From Candidatus Poseidoniaceae archaeon (GTDB taxonomy: Archaea; Thermoplasmatota; Poseidoniia; Poseidoniales; Poseidoniaceae): a stretch of 64,000 nucleotides of DNA. The position numbers and the translations under genes were made by a program. The notes under the pieces were generated by a model that saw only the letters and a program-made list of their open reading frames with translations, was not told where the DNA came from and did not search any database. Location of the stretch: NCBI GenBank assembly GCA_949372655.1, contig CASIAI010000002.1, positions 186,001-250,000 on the forward strand, in the 5' to 3' direction. Position 1 is the stretch's first letter. The number at the start of each line of letters is the position of its first letter. This document shows, piece by piece, positions 37,807 to 47,332 of the stretch.

Positions 37807-39831
37807 GTGTCGGACGAACTAGTTGAACAGCCCGAGGCCGCCGAAGAAGAGGTCACTATATGGGCTCCGGAGCCAAACGGTACAGATGAAGTGTTATCTG
37901 AAAGTGTAAAACAGTGGATTGAGTCTGTTAACTTCGAGACAACTGAGGACGTACCAATTCCTGAAAACTTAGTAGATCAAGTAATCGGTCAAGAAGCAGG
38001 TTCTACGGTTATTAGAAAAGCTGCAGAACAACGTAGGCACATGCTTATGATTGGTGACCCAGGTACTGGTAAGTCAATGCTGGCAAGGTCCATGACTAAT
38101 CTTCTTCCAAGAGATGTTTTAGAAGATGTTCTTGTTTATCCCAACGAAGATGATGAGAATGAACCACGAGTACGCTGTGTTCCAGCTTCTCGTGGAGATA
38201 GAATAGTCAAGATGCAAAAAGAAGCTATCAAGCAGCAAAGAGAGCGCTCCCAAAAAATGCTTTTGATAGCATTTGCTGCAATTGGTTTCTTACTTGTTAT
38301 TGCTACACTTCAGAATGGTGATATTATCACATTACTATTTGGTGGTTTTCTACTAATGTTTGGATATATGTTCATCAGAGGTAGACTAGGCGCATCTGAT
38401 GAAGGCAGAATTCCTAAGGTACTTGTGAAGCATGACCCTAATGAATTACCTCCGTTTGTCGATGCTACTGCAACTCTTTCAGGTTCTCTACTTGGAGATG
38501 TTAGGCACGACCCATTCCAATCTGGAGGAATGGAAACTCCAGCTCATGACAGAGTTGAACCAGGTGCTATTCACCGTGCTCACAAAGGTGTTCTATACAT
38601 CGATGAAGTAAACCTCTTGAGACTAGAAGAGCAACAAGCATTGCTAACAGCAATGCAAGAAAGAGCGTTCCCAATATCTGGACGCTCTGAAAGGTCTTCA
38701 GGTGCATTGACCAAGACAGAGCCTGTACCTTGCGACTTTATCTTGATAGCTGCTGGTAATTTAGATGCTATTCAAGGAATGCATCCTGCTCTAAGAAGTA
38801 GGATCAGGGGTTATGGATACGAAGTATACGTAAACTCAGAGATGCCAGATACTTCGAAGAATCGTCGCCGTTTGATTAGATTCATTGCACAAGAAGTTGT
38901 AAGAGATATGGGGACTTCGAGAGAAATACCACATTTCGATAAGAGCGCAGTTGCAATGATTTTACGAGAAGCCCAAAGAAGAGCAGGACGTCGGGGTAAG
39001 TTATCATTAAGACTTCGTGAATTAGGAGGATTGGTAAGAATTGCTGGTGACTTAGCCGGAGAAGAAGGATCATCTTACACCACTTCAGCTCACGTACTTG
39101 GTGCAAGAAATATTGCTAAGCCTCTTGAACAACAAGTGGCTGACAGAATGATTGAACGTCGTCGTGATTATTCTCTTATTGTAAACTCTGGTGAGCGTAT
39201 TGGTCGAGTAAACGGTCTTGCTGTACTCGGTGCTAATTCAGGTTTGTCAGACTTTAGTGGTATCATGCTTCCAGTTGAAGCATTGGTAACCCCATCACTT
39301 GGTGGTGGAGGTAAGATACATGCAACTGGTGGTCTTTCCGACCTTGCTAAAGAAAGCGTGACTAATGTTAGTGCGGTTATCAAGAAATTAACTGGGAAAG
39401 ATATTTCCGATTATGATATTCATATTCAATTTGTAGACACTCATGGAGTGGATGGAGATTCAGCGTCGATCACTATCGCAACCGCAATAATATCAGCACT
39501 CGAAGATATCCCTATACGCCAAGATTTGGCAATGACAGGTTCACTATCAGTTCGTGGTGAAGTACTCCCAATCGGCGGAGTTACAGCTAAGATTGAAGCG
39601 GCTGCAAGTTCAGGAATTAAGGTAGTAGTTATCCCTAGGGCAAATATGCAAGACGTTCTTTTGGATGATAAGTATCAAGATATGGTTGAAGTAATTCCTG
39701 TTGATTCATTGGATGAAGTTATGCGATATGCACTCATTAAGCATGAGCATAAAGAGAGCTTAGTTGAAAGACTTTCATCAGTAATTGATATCTTAACTCC
39801 TGAAGTTAGCACCAATTCTTCGTCAGCATAA
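37807..39831 (+). CDS. lonB: Archaeal Lon protease, membrane-anchored
   Basis: 674 residues from a GTG start. The AAA+ module has Walker A GDPGTGKS (residues 83-90) and a Walker B-type [10 protein letters not shown]. As in archaeal LonB, two adjacent transmembrane helices (about 150-190) are inserted between Walker A and Walker B. The C-terminal serine protease domain has the catalytic Ser in [13 protein letters not shown] and the Lys in [14 protein letters not shown], a complete Ser-Lys dyad. It is the main ATP-dependent membrane-associated quality-control protease of archaea. Length is normal. The gene stands alone between a surface-protein gene and an MFS transporter. Confidence 0.96.
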   Translation: MSDELVEQPEAAEEEVTIWAPEPNGTDEVLSESVKQWIESVNFETTEDVPIPENLVDQVIGQEAGSTVIRKAAEQRRHMLMIGDPGTGKSMLARSMTNLLPRDVLEDVLVYPNEDDENEPRVRCVPASRGDRIVKMQKEAIKQQRERSQKMLLIAFAAIGFLLVIATLQNGDIITLLFGGFLLMFGYMFIRGRLGASDEGRIPKVLVKHDPNELPPFVDATATLSGSLLGDVRHDPFQSGGMETPAHDRVEPGAIHRAHKGVLYIDEVNLLRLEEQQALLTAMQERAFPISGRSERSSGALTKTEPVPCDFILIAAGNLDAIQGMHPALRSRIRGYGYEVYVNSEMPDTSKNRRRLIRFIAQEVVRDMGTSREIPHFDKSAVAMILREAQRRAGRRGKLSLRLRELGGLVRIAGDLAGEEGSSYTTSAHVLGARNIAKPLEQQVADRMIERRRDYSLIVNSGERIGRVNGLAVLGANSGLSDFSGIMLPVEALVTPSLGGGGKIHATGGLSDLAKESVTNVSAVIKKLTGKDISDYDIHIQFVDTHGVDGDSASITIATAIISALEDIPIRQDLAMTGSLSVRGEVLPIGGVTAKIEAAASSGIKVVVIPRANMQDVLLDDKYQDMVEVIPVDSLDEVMRYALIKHEHKESLVERLSSVIDILTPEVSTNSSSA

Positions 39832-39902
39832 CCGATTGGTTTTGCTCATTTGAACTGTTGACAAGAAATATGATACCATTTGGCATTTAATGAGGGGATT
39901 TA

Positions 39903-41237
39903 ATGTCATCAAATCAACGAGATGCTAGTAAAGGTGCATTACTAGTTCTATTTCTTGTGACTATGATTGACCTGATTGGTTTTGGTATTGTAATCCCATT
40001 TTTGACATATCTTGTCGAAGACCTTGCTGACTCACAAGGAATAGTTGAGGTGGGTATATGGGTCGGTATTTTGATGACTTCATACTCGGCTGCCCAATTC
40101 CTCTTCTCCCCAATATGGGGTTCAATCTCAGATCGAATAGGTAGACGCCCAGTACTCATGATTGGACTAGTGGGTAATACAGTATTCTTCACTATGTTTG
40201 GTCTTGCTAACACCCTGCTAGTCGCATTAGTGGCTAGGTTCATGGCGGGAGTGTTCAATGGAAACATTGCGGTAGCACGGGCATACATTGGAGACGTTAG
40301 TGATCAAAAACAACTCGCTACTAGAATGGGTATAATTGGAGCAGCCTTCGGTCTTGGATTTACTATAGGACCATTCATTGGAGGCGAGTTATCTAATCCT
40401 GCAGCGAGATGGGAGGTTTTTGAATCCACTATTTTTGAGACATACCCCTATCTCTTGCCATGTATTGCCGCAAGCGTCCTATCATTACTTTCTCTCATTG
40501 TAGCTTACAAAAATTTGCCAGAATCACTACCATTAGAATTACGTAGTAAGAAATCGAATAAGACTCTAATTAGTAGATTCAAGTCCTCATCAAAGGATAT
40601 TGCTTCTACCCTTTTTAGCGGTTCTATTTCGGTAGTAATTTGGATGACAATGCTATTTGTTTTTGGATTCACCATAATGCATGCTGTATTCATCTTGTAT
40701 ACAGGTATGGATGTAAGTAATGGTGGATTATCATTTAATGAGTCTCAAAATGGCAGAATATTTGCAGTAATTGGAATTGCCGGTATTTTGACCCAAGGTG
40801 TTCTAATTGGCCCCTTGACTAGAAAGTTCGGTTCCCGTAGATTATTGCCAATATCGTGTTTAGTTACAGGACTAGGTCTAACTCTAATCCCATATACTGA
40901 GCCAGAATATGCTTTCATACAACTGGGAATGGTATCGATTCTAATTGCAATTGGTAATGGAATTTTCCAACCTACTTCATCCTCGATTTTAACTAATTTA
41001 GCTAAAGATAACGGAATGGAGCTTGGTGTTGTAATGGGTGCTCAAGAATCAATAAGCGCATTCTCTCGTATACTCGGTCCTCTAACCGGAGGTTTTGTTT
41101 GGGTCTTAACAGTAGATAAATCAGCACCATATGATTACCATACCGCATTCCACCTTTGTGGGGTACTAATGGTCATGGCAGCTATAATTTCATTAAAAAT
41201 TGCCAAACCGGAAGAGGAAACTTCCAGTGAAGAATAA
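39903..41237 (+). CDS. Major facilitator superfamily transporter (TetA-like)
   Basis: 444 residues with about 12 hydrophobic helices. The first helix has DLIGFGIVIPFLTYLV, followed by the MFS motif A GSISDRIGRRPVL and a motif C-like GAAFGLGFTIGPFIGG, the antiporter signature of drug/H+ exporters such as TetA. Likely a proton-driven exporter of small molecules; the substrate cannot be told. It is preceded by a GAGGGG ribosome binding site and converges with the UPF0147 gene without a gap. Confidence 0.9.
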   Translation: MSSNQRDASKGALLVLFLVTMIDLIGFGIVIPFLTYLVEDLADSQGIVEVGIWVGILMTSYSAAQFLFSPIWGSISDRIGRRPVLMIGLVGNTVFFTMFGLANTLLVALVARFMAGVFNGNIAVARAYIGDVSDQKQLATRMGIIGAAFGLGFTIGPFIGGELSNPAARWEVFESTIFETYPYLLPCIAASVLSLLSLIVAYKNLPESLPLELRSKKSNKTLISRFKSSSKDIASTLFSGSISVVIWMTMLFVFGFTIMHAVFILYTGMDVSNGGLSFNESQNGRIFAVIGIAGILTQGVLIGPLTRKFGSRRLLPISCLVTGLGLTLIPYTEPEYAFIQLGMVSILIAIGNGIFQPTSSSILTNLAKDNGMELGVVMGAQESISAFSRILGPLTGGFVWVLTVDKSAPYDYHTAFHLCGVLMVMAAIISLKIAKPEEETSSEE

Positions 41238-41504
41238 TCAAAGAACGTCGGTAAGAATCTTTTCGAGTTCAGTATTAATCATAAGAATAAGAGTTCCAAA
41301 TTCTGGTGGAATATTTGGATCCTCATACAACTCTTCAAGTTTTGATTGAGCCATTGCAATACGAACATCCAACTTCTTACCCTTATTCAAAAGCCATTGT
41401 TCGCACGCTTCTTTAGCCTGCCTTCGAATATTCCGTGGGACTTTAGGGTCATCAATTTGATTGATTACAGTTGCAACTTGTTGTAGTCGAGTTTCAATAT
41501 CCAT
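41238..41504 (-). CDS. UPF0147 family protein
   Basis: 88 residues, all helical, with the conserved core NQIDDPKVPRNIRRQAKEA followed by the Leu-rich second half and DPNIPPEFGTLI. This is the archaea-specific UPF0147 family of unknown function. Length is typical. It is convergent with the MFS gene and divergent from the prepilin peptidase gene (74-base spacer). Confidence 0.92.
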   Translation of the reverse strand: MDIETRLQQVATVINQIDDPKVPRNIRRQAKEACEQWLLNKGKKLDVRIAMAQSKLEELYEDPNIPPEFGTLILMINTELEKILTDVL

Positions 41505-41578
41505 ATAAACACCTCAATCCTCAATATTCTTACCTGTCGGGTGGCCGTCTTTAAGTTCATTGCCAACTAGGGCGTTCT

Positions 41579-42574
41579 ATGGGGCTAACCACAGAGTCAA
41601 TTTTAGGTTGGACAAGAGTTTCTGTTTTGATTCTAACAATGGGGTGGGCTGCTTGGATGGACCATAAAGACAGAAGAGTTGGAAATGAACATTGGATGGT
41701 TTGGGTTAAACCTGCATTATTCTTGTGGGCTTTGGACTTAATCGCCCAAGAAGCGGATTGGACAATTTTCTTTACAGCCTCAGCAGTAGTTGCTTATGCA
41801 TCGACATCATTAATCGGCAGACCTACCATTAAAGATATTTTATCAGGTAATAGAATAGATGTTTTAGTTAGTTTATGGTATGTGATTTCATTGGCAGGAA
41901 TAATTGGTGGTTCGCTAAAGTATGGAGATGTAAGTCCATTAGATGTTTTAGTAGGTAATGATACAAGTTCCGCAGCACTTTGGTGGGGGACTTTGTCCGG
42001 GCTCTTTACAATTCTAATTATTGATTTAGCCTGGCGCTTTAGACTAATTCATGGTGGTGCAGATGCCAAAGCCTTGATGCTGGTCGCAATACTGATGCCA
42101 AATTGGGATACAATGCCCCTAATCTCCGATAAAACGGCAGATTCATTGGTTGCACTTCCTCCAGCACTCGCATTATTGATGTGGGGCGGATTAACATTTA
42201 TTCTAATTCCAATAATTCTATTTGTAAAGAATATTCTAAATTCAAACATTTCATCATTCACTGACCTACGCTTATCTTGGCATGCTAGTAAAATGAAACT
42301 AAGTCAAGTAAAAAATAGTCATGTATGGATGCTAACTTCTGTGATGCAGTTGCCGGATGGTAGTTCAAAAGTATACCATAAAACAAGAGCACCACGTAGA
42401 ACTCCTTCTGAAGAAGAGTTAGATGATTCGATTAGTGAGTTAGAAAAGTTCAACGTCGAAGAAGTTTGGATAAGCTATAAGTTACCATTATTGGTATTCT
42501 TATTCCCTGCAATAATTCCTTTAGCATTACTGGGTGACCCTATTTCTCATATTATGCCACTGATAGGGCTTTGA
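41579..42574 (+). CDS. A24-family prepilin/preflagellin peptidase
   Basis: 331 residues, a polytopic membrane protein. The first catalytic Asp lies in the cytoplasmic loop after helix 1 (WAAWMDHKDRRVGNEHW, Asp28). The second lies in the family GxxD motif, here HGGADAKALM. A soluble C-terminal region (about 225-300) contains an acidic EEELDDSISELEKF segment before a last helix. Such aspartic peptidases (FlaK/PibD/EppA type) cut signal peptides of archaellins and type IV pilins. The spacing between the two aspartates is longer than in FlaK, so it may belong to another A24 subgroup. No pilin genes are visible nearby. Confidence 0.82.
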   Translation: MGLTTESILGWTRVSVLILTMGWAAWMDHKDRRVGNEHWMVWVKPALFLWALDLIAQEADWTIFFTASAVVAYASTSLIGRPTIKDILSGNRIDVLVSLWYVISLAGIIGGSLKYGDVSPLDVLVGNDTSSAALWWGTLSGLFTILIIDLAWRFRLIHGGADAKALMLVAILMPNWDTMPLISDKTADSLVALPPALALLMWGGLTFILIPIILFVKNILNSNISSFTDLRLSWHASKMKLSQVKNSHVWMLTSVMQLPDGSSKVYHKTRAPRRTPSEEELDDSISELEKFNVEEVWISYKLPLLVFLFPAIIPLALLGDPISHIMPLIGL

Positions 42575-42591
42575 AATTGTAAATGAATGAA

Positions 42592-42741
42592 TCAAATACC
42601 TTTTCGTTCAATGTTCTTAGGTCTCAATCCCTTGTAAGAACACTTGCGGCATCGTACAGCGCGAAAAGCGTTACGAGCATTACACTTCATGCAAATCTTG
42701 CGTCGAAGCATTCTTTCTTCAGCCTCTGGAAAGCGTCCCAT
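42592..42741 (-). CDS. rpl40e: Ribosomal protein eL40
   Basis: 49 residues, read directly on the minus strand from ATG at 42741 to TGA. It starts [12 protein letters not shown] and carries a four-cysteine zinc finger, CMKC followed by CRKC eleven residues later, then [15 protein letters not shown]. This is the usual short archaeal eL40 of the large ribosomal subunit. It converges with the prepilin peptidase gene (17-base gap) and is divergent from the metallo-hydrolase-like gene. A longer plus-strand ORF covering it is a shadow. Confidence 0.95.
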   Translation of the reverse strand: MGRFPEAEERMLRRKICMKCNARNAFRAVRCRKCSYKGLRPKNIERKGI

Positions 42742-42857
42742 GGAGTCTGCGACAAACTACCCCTATTTAATCACAACCAACTCATTGAACGTGGTTTGAC
42801 AAAAACATTTGTTCGAGTTTCAGTATTGTTCAAAAACTTGGTCATCAAGCATGTGTC

Positions 42858-43619
42858 ATGCGCATAGTGCGGTTGCCGGGTATTCACCACGATTCAAATG
42901 CGGTTGTGATAATTGGTAAGGCAGGAAATCTAGTCATCGATTCAGGGACTTCATGGTATCAAAGCCTCCAAGTTGAACGTATTTTAGGAGTCTTAGGTGA
43001 TGATTCATTGGAGCGTATTTTACTTTCTTGTAGACGTTTCCCTTGTTCCGGCGGAGCTAAGCATATTTCACAGCAATTCGATGATTGCCCGATTCATATT
43101 CACACCGATGGCCAAGCATCACTAGAGTCAGGAGACTTTTTCACCACTTGGGCTAGTAGATTTGATTCGGATATGCCTTCAGTAAAAACATCTGCAATTG
43201 AGGATCAAGAAACTTTTATTCTTGGGAATGGTCAAGTCTCAGCATTATCTTTACCTGGTCATAGTTCTGATTCAATGGCATTTTTCATCGCAGAGAAAAA
43301 AATGCTGATTGCAGGAGCCTTACTACCAAGAGCGGATAGACCTACAAGATGGGACCTTCCAACAGGTTGTTTGACAGATCTAGTAGCGAGTTTAAAAAAT
43401 ATTAAATCAATGGGCTTAGAATCCTTAGTTCCTTTACAAGGTCCAGCAATTAAGGGTAAAAAGCATGTCCAAGAGGTTTTGAAGAGACACATTGATTTCT
43501 TCAATAACTGCATCGATAATCAAGGTGCAATTCCAAAGTCATGGCCTAGGCCAGCACAGACTGCAATTTGGAATACACCAAGTCCACCATGGCCACTTGA
43601 AGAAAGAGAAGAAGCTTAA
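42858..43619 (+). CDS. Metallo-beta-lactamase-fold protein with degraded metal site
   Basis: 253 residues with the MBL-fold layout: N-terminal strands ending in NLVIDSGT, a helix, the central loop, LSLPGHSSDSM and a late strand with LIAGALLPR. The metal motif that should read THxHxDHxGG is instead LSCRRFPCSGGAKH, so the His/Asp ligands are replaced by Cys, Arg, Phe and Pro while the following Gly-Gly is kept. The His in PGHSSDS remains. The enzyme is probably not a normal dinuclear hydrolase; it may bind a ligand or use a different metal site. It overlaps the next, convergent gene by 4 bases. Confidence 0.75.
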   Translation: MRIVRLPGIHHDSNAVVIIGKAGNLVIDSGTSWYQSLQVERILGVLGDDSLERILLSCRRFPCSGGAKHISQQFDDCPIHIHTDGQASLESGDFFTTWASRFDSDMPSVKTSAIEDQETFILGNGQVSALSLPGHSSDSMAFFIAEKKMLIAGALLPRADRPTRWDLPTGCLTDLVASLKNIKSMGLESLVPLQGPAIKGKKHVQEVLKRHIDFFNNCIDNQGAIPKSWPRPAQTAIWNTPSPPWPLEEREEA

Positions 43620-44233
43620 GCGACAAGGGGCATGTCTAGTAACCTTGATTCAGGAAGTCCACCTTTTTCATATTGAACTTTCAGTAATTTTGCTCTTCTG
43701 CTATCTCTCTTATTCTGCTTTTTGTTAAATATTCTATTCTGATCATGGTGTTCAATTTCTTTTCCAGTCCAATCAAAGATATATCGTGACCATCCACTTT
43801 GAATTATTATAGTATTTTCATTACAGCGCACACTAGTCACTGCTCTTTCTAATGAAAACAATAGAATCTGATTTCCTGGTACTTCTTTTCCAAGTGTCCA
43901 AATATTTCCATTGGAAGTACCTACTAACACTTTGTCAGATGTTTTACTCACTGCACATATCGCCCGAATACTAGATGAATCTAGACAGTATTTGTCTAAT
44001 ACTTCTAACATAGGGATACTTAGGTGCATTACGTTTCCTTGGCTATCCCCACACCAAATAGAATCGCATTTACCACTGGGTCCACCTACTGCAAGTAGAG
44101 TTGTAATCGGGTATTGTAGTCTATTATTTCTACGAGTACCTTCATTTGGCCTCCAACTTATCATGCCATCATCCATGGCGGCAATGTATCCTTCTGGAAG
44201 CACTAAACTTCTAATCACTACTCTGCTGTTCAT
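43616..44233 (-). CDS. Hypothetical beta-propeller-like protein
   Basis: 205 residues. Repeating beta-strand patterns (GYIAAMDDGMISWRP, SIWCGDSQGNVMHLSI, VLVGTSNGNIWTLGK, RYIFDWTGKEI) look like WD40/PQQ-type propeller blades, four at most. This is too few for a closed propeller unless it oligomerises. The C-terminus is basic (KKQNKRDSRRAKLL) and could touch nucleic acid. No signal peptide is present. Function is unknown. Confidence 0.65.
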   Translation of the reverse strand: MNSRVVIRSLVLPEGYIAAMDDGMISWRPNEGTRRNNRLQYPITTLLAVGGPSGKCDSIWCGDSQGNVMHLSIPMLEVLDKYCLDSSSIRAICAVSKTSDKVLVGTSNGNIWTLGKEVPGNQILLFSLERAVTSVRCNENTIIIQSGWSRYIFDWTGKEIEHHDQNRIFNKKQNKRDSRRAKLLKVQYEKGGLPESRLLDMPLVA

Positions 44234-44300
44234 GGACAGAATGTGTTGCCGTAGGTAGGAGTAGTTTTCTTACACCCGTAAAGGAAAACTGAAAGTGAAA

Positions 44301-44576
44301 TCAATAAGAATCATCTGATTTGTTTTCTTTCTTCCATTTCCTATAGCAACTCTTGCATACACGAACTCTTCCTTTCCTGTCAGAGTAGTTACCACTACCC
44401 CACATTTCGATTGCATTATCTATCGAGAGTGATCTTCCGCCGAAACTTTTGTCAGAAAACTTTTCACATCCTTTAATCGCACAAGGTTGTTCTCCTTGCT
44501 TTGATTTATTGTTCTTAGAATCATCCGTTTTGTCGCCATCTGGATTGTGCTTTCGAGCCTTGGCCTTGAATCCCAT
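44301..44576 (-). CDS. Small zinc-binding protein, function unknown
   Basis: 91 residues, Lys-rich at both ends. Four cysteines form a probable zinc site: CAIKGC near residue 32, and CKSC near residue 75, with the conserved-looking GGRSLSIDNAIEMWGSG between them. It begins 39 bases downstream of the tfb stop on the same strand, so it may be co-transcribed with the transcription factor. A role in nucleic-acid or ribosome binding is plausible from the charge, but no family is recognised. Confidence 0.65.
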   Translation of the reverse strand: MGFKAKARKHNPDGDKTDDSKNNKSKQGEQPCAIKGCEKFSDKSFGGRSLSIDNAIEMWGSGNYSDRKGRVRVCKSCYRKWKKENKSDDSY

Positions 44577-44615
44577 ATTTATTCCACTAAAAAGCGATTC
44601 TTCAAGTTTAGGGTC

Positions 44616-45623
44616 TTATTGCTTAGAAACTTCGCCTAATTTGTCCAATAGCCCCTCGAAGATTTTCAGTAATCCACGTAGAGTCACTTCAGAGATATTT
44701 GCCACAGAACAAACATCGGATTGTGTTCTTGATGTTCCAGAGTCAGAAGCAGACTTGTAAATCAGTGCTGCAGCTACTCCCATAGGTTTCTTTCCTTGCC
44801 AAATATCTTCATGTGGCTGAATTTTAGACCATAGATGATTAACTTGGGTGTGGATATTTGGTGGTAATTGTAGGTCAGAGATGAATTTGTCAAAATATTG
44901 ATCTGGTGAAGTTATTTTGTGAAGATTTAGTTTCCTAGATACTTGTCTGATCAATCTTGAAAGTTCTTTCTCTGCAATTTCATATGACTCCGCAATCTCA
45001 GGAATTTGCCTTGGCAAATCTTCTTCTCTCGCTACAAGGTATGTACATGCTGCGGTGACTCCAGCGATGGAACGACCTGTGACGAAACCTTCGCCGCTCA
45101 ACCTTCTGTACAATCTAGCTGTTTCTTCCTGTAGTGATTTTGGTAAATCAGAGCGGTCACGAATCATTTGATTCGCTTTGACCAAGTTTCTTTCACGACT
45201 CTTGCGTGTCTTGGAACGCTCATCGATAACTCTTCTTCTGCGCCACTCTCTACGGGCTTGTGAATTTAGACCATGACGTGCTGCAGAGCCTGTATTCAAA
45301 TCTTTAACATCGATTGTAGTGTTTAGACCCTTGTCGGCAAGAGTGTAGGTTGTTGGTTGTCCAACTCTTGAACGGTCTTGTGAGTTATCTCTGTTAGTCC
45401 ATTCAGCACCCGGGTCAATTACATTTTCTTCGACTACTAGGCCGCATGAATTACATGCAATTTCTCCTCGAGACTGGTCTAATTGCCAGTCGACAACCCC
45501 ACATTCTTCACATGGTCTTGTGTGTCCATCTAGTACTCTACGGTTAGGATCTATCAACCCGTAATCTCTGGGTACAGATGCTGACGAATTGGCTTGGTTT
45601 CTTTTTTCGGTTTTACTTGTCAT
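44616..45623 (-). CDS. tfb: Transcription initiation factor IIB
   Basis: 335 residues. The N-terminal zinc ribbon (CEECGVVD ... CNSCGLVVEEN) is followed by the B-reader/linker segment (DPGAEWTNRD) and two cyclin-like repeats (about 135-225 and 230-325). TFB recruits RNA polymerase to TATA-bound TBP in archaea. A basic stretch (RREWRRRRVIDERSKTRKSR, about 122-142) lies between linker and core. A good TATA box and an AAGGAG ribosome site precede it. Other tfb copies cannot be excluded outside the window. Confidence 0.95.
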   Translation of the reverse strand: MTSKTEKRNQANSSASVPRDYGLIDPNRRVLDGHTRPCEECGVVDWQLDQSRGEIACNSCGLVVEENVIDPGAEWTNRDNSQDRSRVGQPTTYTLADKGLNTTIDVKDLNTGSAARHGLNSQARREWRRRRVIDERSKTRKSRERNLVKANQMIRDRSDLPKSLQEETARLYRRLSGEGFVTGRSIAGVTAACTYLVAREEDLPRQIPEIAESYEIAEKELSRLIRQVSRKLNLHKITSPDQYFDKFISDLQLPPNIHTQVNHLWSKIQPHEDIWQGKKPMGVAAALIYKSASDSGTSRTQSDVCSVANISEVTLRGLLKIFEGLLDKLGEVSKQ

Positions 45624-45657
45624 CTAATCAACTCCTTGTTGTGTAGTCAAGTTTGGC

Positions 45658-45668
45658 CATATATAAAC
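45658..45668 (-). promoter_or_regulatory. TATA box for tfb
   Basis: On the minus strand the sequence reads TTTATATATGG, centred about 40 bases before the tfb ATG. The AAGGAG at 45632-45637 then sits in a leader of roughly 15 bases. Spacing fits an archaeal TATA promoter. Confidence 0.6.
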
Positions 45669-45875
45669 ATGCGCATTAGAAATTAAACAACTAATGGCTT
45701 GCTGATTGGTATTACAGGTAATACTATGGTCTCTTCGACAAACTAAAGAAGATGGAATTGATATAAAAAAGATTGTTTATTTCATAGAGAAAATGTGCAA
45801 CATAATATACACTATTTTTCTTACACCCAATGACATAGTTCAAGGACGGTACGCGGATGGCTAAGGTTGAGAGAT

Positions 45876-47180
45876 ATGCCAGCAACTGTAATTTTAGGTT
45901 CACAATGGGGCGATGAAGGAAAGGGGAAGTTAGTGGATAGACTTGCAGAACAAGCTACTTGGGTCGTTAGATTCCAAGGTGGTAATAATGCAGGACACAC
46001 TGTTGTACTTGGTGAACAAGTTCTCAAATTTCATCTATTACCATCTGGAATAACTCGAAAAGAATGTAATCTAATTCTTGGCGATGGTATGGTGATAGAC
46101 CCGTGGGTTCTTGACCATGAACTTGTTAATTGGAACGAGTCTTCTGGAGAAGACCCTCGTGGTGAAAGATTATTCATCAGCGAAAGGGCTCATATTATCT
46201 TGCCTTATCACCGATATATGGACAGTCTTGACAAGAAAATAGGAACTACAGGTCGAGGCATTGGTCCGACTTATGCCGATAAGATCAACCGTATTGGGTT
46301 GAGGTTTGGAGATTTAGCTGAGGTGAACGGTGACCTGCAATGGGCATCATCAAGTAGTGAGCGAATGAATGCTTCACTCGAAGCGGCTGGCTCACTAGAA
46401 AGAATAACCGCTGATTCCTTACTCGAAGATGTCAAGTGGATATGTGATAGTTTTTCGACTTCGATTACTCATACTGGATTAATGCTAGATAATGCATTGA
46501 AACTAGGTGAGAATGTAATTCTTGAAGGTGCTCAAGGTTGTTTATTAGATATTGACCAAGGAACTTTCCCATATGTCACATCCTCGGTTACTTCGAGAGG
46601 CAATTCAACTCATGGTGCTGGTATTCACCCAGGTCACGTCGATGAGGTTATTGGTATAACCAAGGCTTACATCACCAGGGTAGGAAATGGTGCTATGCCA
46701 ACCGAACTTTTCGATGAAGTTGGAAACCACCTCGGTACAGTTGGTCAGGAATTTGGAACTACTACAGGCCGAAAGCGCAGATGTGGATGGTTTGATGCAG
46801 TTGTAATGAGACATGCTCATAGAATCAATGGCTTTACTGGGCTTGCTCTTACTAAGTTAGACGTACTTGGTGGATTGGATGAAATAAATATCTGCGTTGC
46901 ATATGAATTAGATGGGAAGGAAGTTAGAGAAATGCCATCAAGTGCTTCAGCTCTAGCCCGTTGTAAACCAATTTATGTTACCGTGCCAGGTTTCCCGTCT
47001 CACTCTTTGAGTGAATGGTTGGGTATTGCCAAGAAGGCCAATAAAGACGGAACAGGATTCAAAGCACTACCTGCAGCAGCCCAACATTACATCAAGCAGC
47101 TAGAAGTATTGGTCGGAGTTCCTTGCACAAGCGTTGGTGTTGGGCCTGACCGAGATGCAACAATTGACAGCGCAGAATGA
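45876..47180 (+). CDS. purA: Adenylosuccinate synthetase
   Basis: 434 residues from the ATG at 45876 (MPATVILGSQWGDEGKGK); a TTG three codons upstream is also open but unlikely. PurA joins IMP and aspartate using GTP to form adenylosuccinate in AMP synthesis. Visible motifs are the GDEGKGK P-loop, FQGGNNAGHT, GTTGRGIGPTYADK, LEGAQGCLLDIDQGTFPYVTSS (quoted by its parts GAQG and GTFPYVTSS), TTTGRKRRCGW and the GTP-binding TKLDVL. Length is normal. It is divergent from tfb across a spacer of about 250 bases in which I see only AT-rich promoter-like sequence. tRNA-Ala lies 50 bases downstream. Confidence 0.96.
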   Translation: MPATVILGSQWGDEGKGKLVDRLAEQATWVVRFQGGNNAGHTVVLGEQVLKFHLLPSGITRKECNLILGDGMVIDPWVLDHELVNWNESSGEDPRGERLFISERAHIILPYHRYMDSLDKKIGTTGRGIGPTYADKINRIGLRFGDLAEVNGDLQWASSSSERMNASLEAAGSLERITADSLLEDVKWICDSFSTSITHTGLMLDNALKLGENVILEGAQGCLLDIDQGTFPYVTSSVTSRGNSTHGAGIHPGHVDEVIGITKAYITRVGNGAMPTELFDEVGNHLGTVGQEFGTTTGRKRRCGWFDAVVMRHAHRINGFTGLALTKLDVLGGLDEINICVAYELDGKEVREMPSSASALARCKPIYVTVPGFPSHSLSEWLGIAKKANKDGTGFKALPAAAQHYIKQLEVLVGVPCTSVGVGPDRDATIDSAE

Positions 47181-47230
47181 TTATTTCATTGATAAGTATC
47201 AAAAGCAACGGACACTCCCGTGGCAAATAG

Positions 47231-47306
47231 GGGCGTTTAGCTCAGTTGGAAGAGTGCTTCGTTTGCAACGAAGATGCCGGGGGTTCAAATCCCCCAACGT
47301 CCACCA
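47231..47306 (+). tRNA. tRNA-Ala (TGC anticodon)
   Basis: A complete cloverleaf can be drawn. The 7-bp acceptor stem GGGCGTT/AACGTCC includes the G3:U70 pair that marks tRNA-Ala. The anticodon stem CTTCG/CGAAG encloses loop TTTGCAA, so the anticodon is UGC. The T-arm is GGGGG-TTCAAAT-CCCCC. Discriminator A is at 47303 and CCA is encoded at 47304-47306. No intron. Confidence 0.97.
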
Positions 47307-47332
47307 CCCCTAAGGTTTGAACTCTTGTGAGT

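Noticed and set aside
40031-40041. A sixth copy of CTCACAAGGA
   Set aside because: It lies inside the MFS transporter reading frame as codons for Asp-Ser-Gln-Gly and is not near a stop.
42583-42867. Plus-strand 94-residue ORF
   Set aside because: It lies antisense to the clearly recognisable eL40 gene and has no protein-like features of its own.
44449-44760. Plus-strand ORF over the end of tfb
   Set aside because: It is antisense to tfb and the zinc-protein gene, and its translation resembles no protein.
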